Below the pieces are notes generated by a model. It searched no databases and was not told the DNA's origin. It saw nothing but the letters and a program-made list of their open reading frames with translations. Shown here in pieces: positions 60,338 through 64,000 of a stretch of 64,000 bases of DNA (position 1 is the first letter of the stretch; the number at the start of each line of letters is the position of its first letter). The translations under genes and the position numbers were made by a program. Where the stretch lies: positions 5,419,001-5,483,000 of the forward strand of contig NZ_CP107904.1 of assembly GCF_036013975.1 (NCBI RefSeq), read 5' to 3'. Source of the DNA: Kitasatospora sp. NBC_00458 (GTDB lineage Bacteria > Actinomycetota > Actinomycetes > Streptomycetales > Streptomycetaceae).

Positions 60338-61147
60338 ATGACAGGCACTGGAGACGAAAAGCACTACGGACACGGTCCTGAGCAGGTGGGCGAGCCGCAC
60401 CCGAAGAAGGCGTGGCCCGAGAAGCAGAAGGGCCCGGTGCTGGTGCGCCGGGACCAGGTCGGCGAGAGCACGACGGACCAGCGCCTGCTGGACACCACCG
60501 GCCCGACCGACTGGCTGCACACCGACCCCTGGCGGGTCCTGCGGATCACCTCGGAGTTCGTCGAGGGCTTCGGCGCGCTGGCCGAACTCCCGCCCGCGAT
60601 CAGCGTCTTCGGCTCCGCCCGGACCCCGGTCGACTCGCCCGAGTACGCGGCGGGCGTGGCGATCGGCCGGGCCCTGGCCGAGGCCGGCTACGCGGTGATC
60701 ACCGGGGGCGGTCCGGGCGCGATGGAGGCGGCCAACCGGGGCGCCTCGGACGCCGGCGGGCTCAGCGTCGGGCTCGGCATCGAGCTGCCCTTCGAGCAGG
60801 GGCTCAACGAGTTCGTCGACCTCGGGCTGAACTTCCGCTACTTCTTCGTCCGCAAGACGATGTTCGTGAAGTACGCCCAGGGGTTCGTCGTCCTGCCCGG
60901 CGGCCTCGGCACGCTGGACGAGCTGTTCGAGGCGCTCACCCTGGTGCAGACGAAGAAGGTCACCCGCTTCCCGGTGATCCTCTTCGGCAGCGAGTACTGG
61001 GGCGGGCTGGCCGACTGGCTGAAGAACACCCTGGTCGCGCAGGGCAAGGCGGCCCCGCACGACCTGGAGCTCTTCCACATCACCGACGACATCGACGAGG
61101 TCATGAAGATCCTCGCCGACGCCCGCCGGCCGGTGAACGAGATCTAG
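60338..61147 (+). CDS. LOG/TIGR00730-family nucleotide 5'-monophosphate phosphoribohydrolase-like protein
   Basis: A 269-residue protein of the lysine-decarboxylase-like LOG family, which removes ribose-5-phosphate from cytokinin-type or other nucleoside monophosphates. The Rossmann GSAR-containing strand (ISVFGSARTP), GGGPGAMEAANRG and the signature PGGLGTLDE (187-195) are present. The N-terminal ~80 residues are polar and extra compared with short LOG enzymes, as in the mycobacterial homologue beside dapE. True substrate here unknown. Ends in a convergent gap with the folP gene. Confidence 0.9.
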   Translation: MTGTGDEKHYGHGPEQVGEPHPKKAWPEKQKGPVLVRRDQVGESTTDQRLLDTTGPTDWLHTDPWRVLRITSEFVEGFGALAELPPAISVFGSARTPVDSPEYAAGVAIGRALAEAGYAVITGGGPGAMEAANRGASDAGGLSVGLGIELPFEQGLNEFVDLGLNFRYFFVRKTMFVKYAQGFVVLPGGLGTLDELFEALTLVQTKKVTRFPVILFGSEYWGGLADWLKNTLVAQGKAAPHDLELFHITDDIDEVMKILADARRPVNEI

Positions 61148-61172
61148 GGCGGTACGGCCCGGCCGGAACACC

Positions 61173-61193
61173 CCCGCCGGAGCCGTCGGCGGG
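61173..61193. terminator. Small hairpin in the LOG/folP convergent gap
   Basis: 7-bp stem cccgccg/cggcggg with a 7-nt loop. Weak but well placed between convergent genes. Confidence 0.35.
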
Positions 61194-61226
61194 AACGTCC
61201 CGCGCCGGGCGGGCCCGGGAGGGCCG

Positions 61227-62105
61227 TCAGGCGAGCCCCCGGCGGGCGACCGCCGGGGGACGGGTGCCCCGGATCGAGGCGACCATGTCCAGCACCTGCC
61301 GGGTCTCCGCCACCTGGTGCACCCGGTACACCCGGGCGCCCAGCCACGCGGAGACCGCCGTGGTGGCCAGCGTGCCGAGCAGCCGCTGGTCCACCGGCAG
61401 GTCCAGGGTCTCGCCGACGAAGTCCTTGTTGGAGAGCGAGACCAGCACCGGGAACCCGGTCGCGGTCATCTCCGGCAGCCGCCGGGTCGCCTCCAGCGAG
61501 TGCCGGGTGTTCTTGCCGAAGTCGTGCCCCGGGTCGATGATCACCGCGTCCCGCCGCACGCCCAGCCCCACCGCCCGCTCGGCCAGCCCGACGGTCACCC
61601 GCAGGATGTCCGCCATCACGTCCGGGTAGCCGGCCCGGTGCGGCCTGGTCCGCGGCTCGGCGCCGCCCGCGTGGGTGCAGACCAGCCCGGCGTCGTACCG
61701 GGCGGCCACCTCGGCCAGCCGCGGGTCCACCCCGCCCCAGGCGTCGTTCAGCAGGTCCGCGCCGACCTCGCAGACGGCCTCGCCGACCTCGTGCCGCCAG
61801 GTGTCGACGCTGATCACGGCCTCCGGGTGGCGCTTGCGCAGCTCCGCCACGAACGGCACGGTGCGGCGCAGCTCCTCCTCGACGGTGACCTCGTCGCCCG
61901 GGCCGGCCTTCACCCCGCCGATGTCCAGGATCGCGGCCCCCTCCGCCACCGCGCGGTCGGCCGCGGCGAACGCGGCCTCGTCGGCGAAGGTGGCGCCCTT
62001 GTCGAAGAACGAGTCGGGAGTCCGGTTCACGATCGCCATGATCACCAGCTCGTCGTCGCCGAATTCCCGTGGTCCCAGGCGCAGTGCCACCGATGTCTCC
62101 TCCAC
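61227..62105 (-). CDS. folP: Dihydropteroate synthase homologue, FolP2 type
   Basis: A 292-residue TIM-barrel protein of the dihydropteroate synthase family. Blocks include IMAIVNRTPDSFFDKGATF, GGVKAGPG, SVDTWR, LLNDAWGG, IDPGHDFGKNT, SNKDFVGETL and YRVHQVAE. These match mycobacterial FolP2 rather than FolP1: for example the active-site loop NRTPDSFFDKG replaces N-TPDSFSDGG. FolP2 has been reported not to make folate, so true synthase activity is uncertain. GTG at 62103-62105 starts MEETSVALRLG. Divergent from the DivIVA-like gene. Confidence 0.88.
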   Translation of the reverse strand: MEETSVALRLGPREFGDDELVIMAIVNRTPDSFFDKGATFADEAAFAAADRAVAEGAAILDIGGVKAGPGDEVTVEEELRRTVPFVAELRKRHPEAVISVDTWRHEVGEAVCEVGADLLNDAWGGVDPRLAEVAARYDAGLVCTHAGGAEPRTRPHRAGYPDVMADILRVTVGLAERAVGLGVRRDAVIIDPGHDFGKNTRHSLEATRRLPEMTATGFPVLVSLSNKDFVGETLDLPVDQRLLGTLATTAVSAWLGARVYRVHQVAETRQVLDMVASIRGTRPPAVARRGLA

Positions 62106-62195
62106 AGCTGCTGCGAGTGCGATGATGGCCCCCGGCCCATCGGGACCATGATCCCACTCCTGTCGGGGCCGGCCGGAAAATCGGGAGGACCGCTC

Positions 62196-62627
62196 GTGTT
62201 CTGGGTGATCGTGGTGGCGATGGCCGTGGTGGTCGGCGGCGCCGCGCTGGTGGCGCTGGGCGGGGGCGGCTCGCTGCCGGAGGCGGTGCAGGACCGGATC
62301 GCCGCCCGGCTCCCGCAGGACCGCCCGCTCGGCCAGGAGGACGTCGACGCGATCCGTCTGCCGATGGCCGTCCGCGGCTACCGGATGGACGAGGTCGACG
62401 ACGTGCTCGACCGGCTGGGCGCCGAACTCGCCTACCGCGACGCGCGGATCGCCGAACTGGAGGCCCTGGCCGCCGTGCGCGGCGCGGTGGAGGCCGCCGA
62501 CGGGCCCGAGGCGGGGGCCGAGCCGCTGCCCGGCCTGGAGGAGTTCGCCAAGGTCGTCGAGCCCGCCGTCGCCCTCACCAAGGCCCCCGCGGGCCCCGAG
62601 GACGCCCGGCCGGCGGACGGCCGGTGA
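62196..62627 (+). CDS. DivIVA-like membrane-anchored protein
   Basis: A 143-residue protein: one N-terminal membrane helix (2-24), a short linker, then a DivIVA-like lipid/coiled-coil motif LPMAVRGYRMDEVDDVLDRLGAELAYRDARIAEL (read in parts) around 53-90, and an acidic tail. The GYRxxEVDxxLDRL pattern is the family hallmark. It may localise to poles or septa. GTG at 62196 follows CGGGAGG. Its stop overlaps the tagA start (GTGA), coupling the two. Confidence 0.85.
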   Translation: MFWVIVVAMAVVVGGAALVALGGGGSLPEAVQDRIAARLPQDRPLGQEDVDAIRLPMAVRGYRMDEVDDVLDRLGAELAYRDARIAELEALAAVRGAVEAADGPEAGAEPLPGLEEFAKVVEPAVALTKAPAGPEDARPADGR

Positions 62628-63307
62628 GCCCCGACGCGGCCGCCCCGGGTGCTCCGGCCGCCGCGGGCGCGCCGCCCGGGGACGCGTCCGGCGTCACGCC
62701 CGGTGTCACTCCCGGCGGCGCCGTCCTCGGCCCGGACGGCCTGCGCCGGTGCGGCTGGGGCGACTCGGCCGACGACTACCGCGTCTACCACGACACCGAG
62801 TGGGGCCGCCCGGTGCGCGGCGACGACGCCCTGTTCGAGCGGGTCTGCCTGGAGGCCTTCCAGTCCGGTCTCTCCTGGATCACCATCCTGCGCCGCCGCG
62901 AGGGGTTCAGGGCCGCCTTCGCGGGCTTCGAGATCGCCAGGGTCGCGGAGTTCGGCGCGGACGACGTCGAGCGGCTGCTCGGCGACACCGGGATCATCCG
63001 CAACCGGGCCAAGATCGAGGCGTCCATCGCCAACGCCAGGGTCGCCCGTGACCTCGACGGCGGGCTGGACGCGCTGATCTGGGGGTTCGCCGGTGACCCG
63101 GACCGGCCGGCCCCCCGTTCGCTCGACGAGGTGCCGGCCGTCACGCCCGAGTCGACGGCGCTGGCCAAGGCGCTGAAGAAGGCGGGCTTCCGGTTCGTCG
63201 GCCCGACCACCGCGTACGCGCTGATGCAGGCCTGCGGGCTGGTCGACGACCACCTCGCCGACTGCCACGTCCGGACCGCCCTCGACGGGGCGGCGCCCCG
63301 GGCGTAG
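62624..63307 (+). CDS. tagA: DNA-3-methyladenine glycosylase I (TagA)
   Basis: A 227-residue DNA repair enzyme that excises 3-methyladenine. RCGWG (C43), YHDTEWGRPV (H56, catalytic-region Glu), SWITILRRREGFRAAF, IIRNRAKI and the late DDHLADCH (second zinc His and Cys) match the family. The first ~38 residues are an Ala/Gly/Pro-rich extension not needed by the family. The GTG start overlaps the preceding stop by 4 nt. A GTGA junction and the mycobacterial order folP2-DivIVA-like-tagA support the assignment. Confidence 0.93.
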   Translation: MSPDAAAPGAPAAAGAPPGDASGVTPGVTPGGAVLGPDGLRRCGWGDSADDYRVYHDTEWGRPVRGDDALFERVCLEAFQSGLSWITILRRREGFRAAFAGFEIARVAEFGADDVERLLGDTGIIRNRAKIEASIANARVARDLDGGLDALIWGFAGDPDRPAPRSLDEVPAVTPESTALAKALKKAGFRFVGPTTAYALMQACGLVDDHLADCHVRTALDGAAPRA

Positions 63308-63352
63308 CGCGGCGCGTCCGGGCGCGGCGAGGCGTCCCCGGCGCAGCGGCGT

Positions 63353-63376
63353 GTCCCGGGCCCGGCGGCCCGGGAC
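63353..63376. terminator. Hairpin between tagA and the enoyl-CoA hydratase gene
   Basis: A perfect 10-bp stem gtcccgggcc/ggcccgggac with a 4-nt loop cggc in the convergent gap. Confidence 0.75.
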
Positions 63377-63384
63377 GGCTCCGT

Positions 63385-64000
63385 TCAGCGCCCGAGGTAC
63401 GCCGGCTTCTCCTTGGCGATGAAGGCGCGGACCGCGATCCGGTGGTCCTCGCTCTCGCCGGCCAGCGTCTGCAGCTCGTCCTCCTTGTCGAGCAGCTCGC
63501 TCAGCGAGTGCGAGGCGCCGTACGCCAGCGACTCCTTGATCGCGCCGTACGCCACGGTCGGGCCCTCGGCCAGTTCCCGGGCGAACACCCGTGCGGTGGC
63601 CGCCAGTTCCGCGGCCGGCACCACCTTGGTGGCCAGGCCCAGCTCCATCGCCTCGGTCGCCTTCACGGTGCGCGGCAGCATCAGCAGCTCGGTCGCCTTG
63701 GCGTGCCCGACCAGGCGGGGCAGCGTCCAGGAGGCCCCCGAGTCGGCGGTCAGCGCGATCCCGGCGAAGGCGGTGTTGAAGCCGGCCGTCTCGGAGACGA
63801 TCCGGAAGTCGCAGGCGAAGGCCAGCGAGGCGCCCGCGCCGGCCGCCACCCCGCCGACCGCGGCCACCGTCGGCTTGCGCATCCCGGCCAGCGCCCGCAG
63901 CAGCGGGTTGTAGTGCTCGGCGACGGTCTTGAGCGCGCCCTCGCCGGTCTCCTCGGCCCGCTTGAGCAGACCCAGGTGCTCCTTGAGGTCCTGGCCGACG
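63385..64000 (-). CDS. Enoyl-CoA hydratase/isomerase family protein, C-terminal part (start outside window)
   Basis: The visible ~204 C-terminal residues of a crotonase-fold enzyme; the gene runs off the right edge. The frame stays open beyond the ATG at 63882: the upstream bases translate to GQDLKEHLG...HYNPLLRALAG before MRKPTVAAVGG, the usual crotonase block. The CoA oxyanion segment AGAGASLAFACDFRIVSE and FAGIALTADSGASW are present. The protein is likely PaaG/EchA-type, acting on acyl-CoA; the exact reaction is not known. Confidence 0.9.
   Translation of the reverse strand, partial: VGQDLKEHLGLLKRAEETGEGALKTVAEHYNPLLRALAGMRKPTVAAVGGVAAGAGASLAFACDFRIVSETAGFNTAFAGIALTADSGASWTLPRLVGHAKATELLMLPRTVKATEAMELGLATKVVPAAELAATARVFARELAEGPTVAYGAIKESLAYGASHSLSELLDKEDELQTLAGESEDHRIAVRAFIAKEKPAYLGR

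Noticed and set aside
1..64000. Secondary-metabolite cluster, mobile element or tRNA genes
   Set aside because: No PKS/NRPS/terpene synthase, transposase, integrase, att-like repeats or tRNA cloverleaf could be seen.

Overview
The window is chromosomal DNA of a very GC-rich actinomycete. Mycothiol deacetylase (MshB), polyphosphate glucokinase, DivIVA-like, SPOR-like and sensor-phosphatase (SpoIIE/anti-sigma kinase) proteins, frequent GTG/TTG starts and near-leaderless promoters all fit Streptomycetaceae. Streptomyces or Kitasatospora is an inference from gene content. No rRNA, tRNA, insertion sequence, prophage, CRISPR array or PKS/NRPS gene was seen. Most of the window looks like core chromosome.

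Layout. (1) 1-7.4 kb: the end of ppgK, a DUF6542-type membrane protein, a VOC protein, ychF, a HAD phosphatase, a RibD-like reductase/deaminase pair encoded as two coupled genes, a secreted DUF3616-like protein and a methyltransferase. (2) 7.6-16.3 kb: a DUF4190/septum-formation membrane protein, a SPOR-like miniprotein, a Nudix hydrolase, and two adjacent large PAS-PAS-GAF-PP2C-ATPase regulators. (3) 16.5-40.9 kb: an orphan peptide-binding lipoprotein, typA, then three complete five-gene peptide ABC transporter operons in a row (20.9-26.5, 26.7-32.7 and 33.1-39.0 kb), and a second orphan binding lipoprotein on the other strand. (4) 41.1-45.2 kb, minus strand: a YoaR-type cell-wall-binding membrane protein, mshB with a DUF6113-type membrane protein, and a small membrane protein. 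(5) 45.5-52.9 kb: an S9 peptidase; then an ABC-2 exporter with a DesK-type histidine kinase, whose likely LuxR-type response regulator is separated from the kinase by a divergent MerR gene. (6) 53-64 kb: SirB1-like and GNAT proteins, fdxA-dapC, secreted and lysozyme-like exported proteins, dapE, a LOG-like protein, a FolP2-type dihydropteroate synthase homologue, a DivIVA-like protein with tagA, and the end of an enoyl-CoA hydratase gene.

How the genes work together. The centre is dedicated to oligopeptide uptake: five family-5 binding lipoproteins and three sets of permeases and ATPases, each operon having an RNA hairpin between the binding-protein gene and the first permease gene. The ATPase genes are nearly identical in stretches even at silent positions, while the binding proteins differ; this suggests gene conversion that keeps the motors uniform while specificity diversifies. 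The right end groups diaminopimelate synthesis (dapC, dapE) with exported cell-envelope proteins. Its dapE-LOG-folP2-DivIVA-tagA order recalls a mycobacterial neighbourhood.

The most interesting points are the triple peptide-transporter array with homogenised ATPases and hairpins, the split kinase/regulator exporter locus with two clear dyads, the twin sensor-phosphatases, the FolP2-type protein, and a set of start codons placed 6-8 nt after a TANNNT box.
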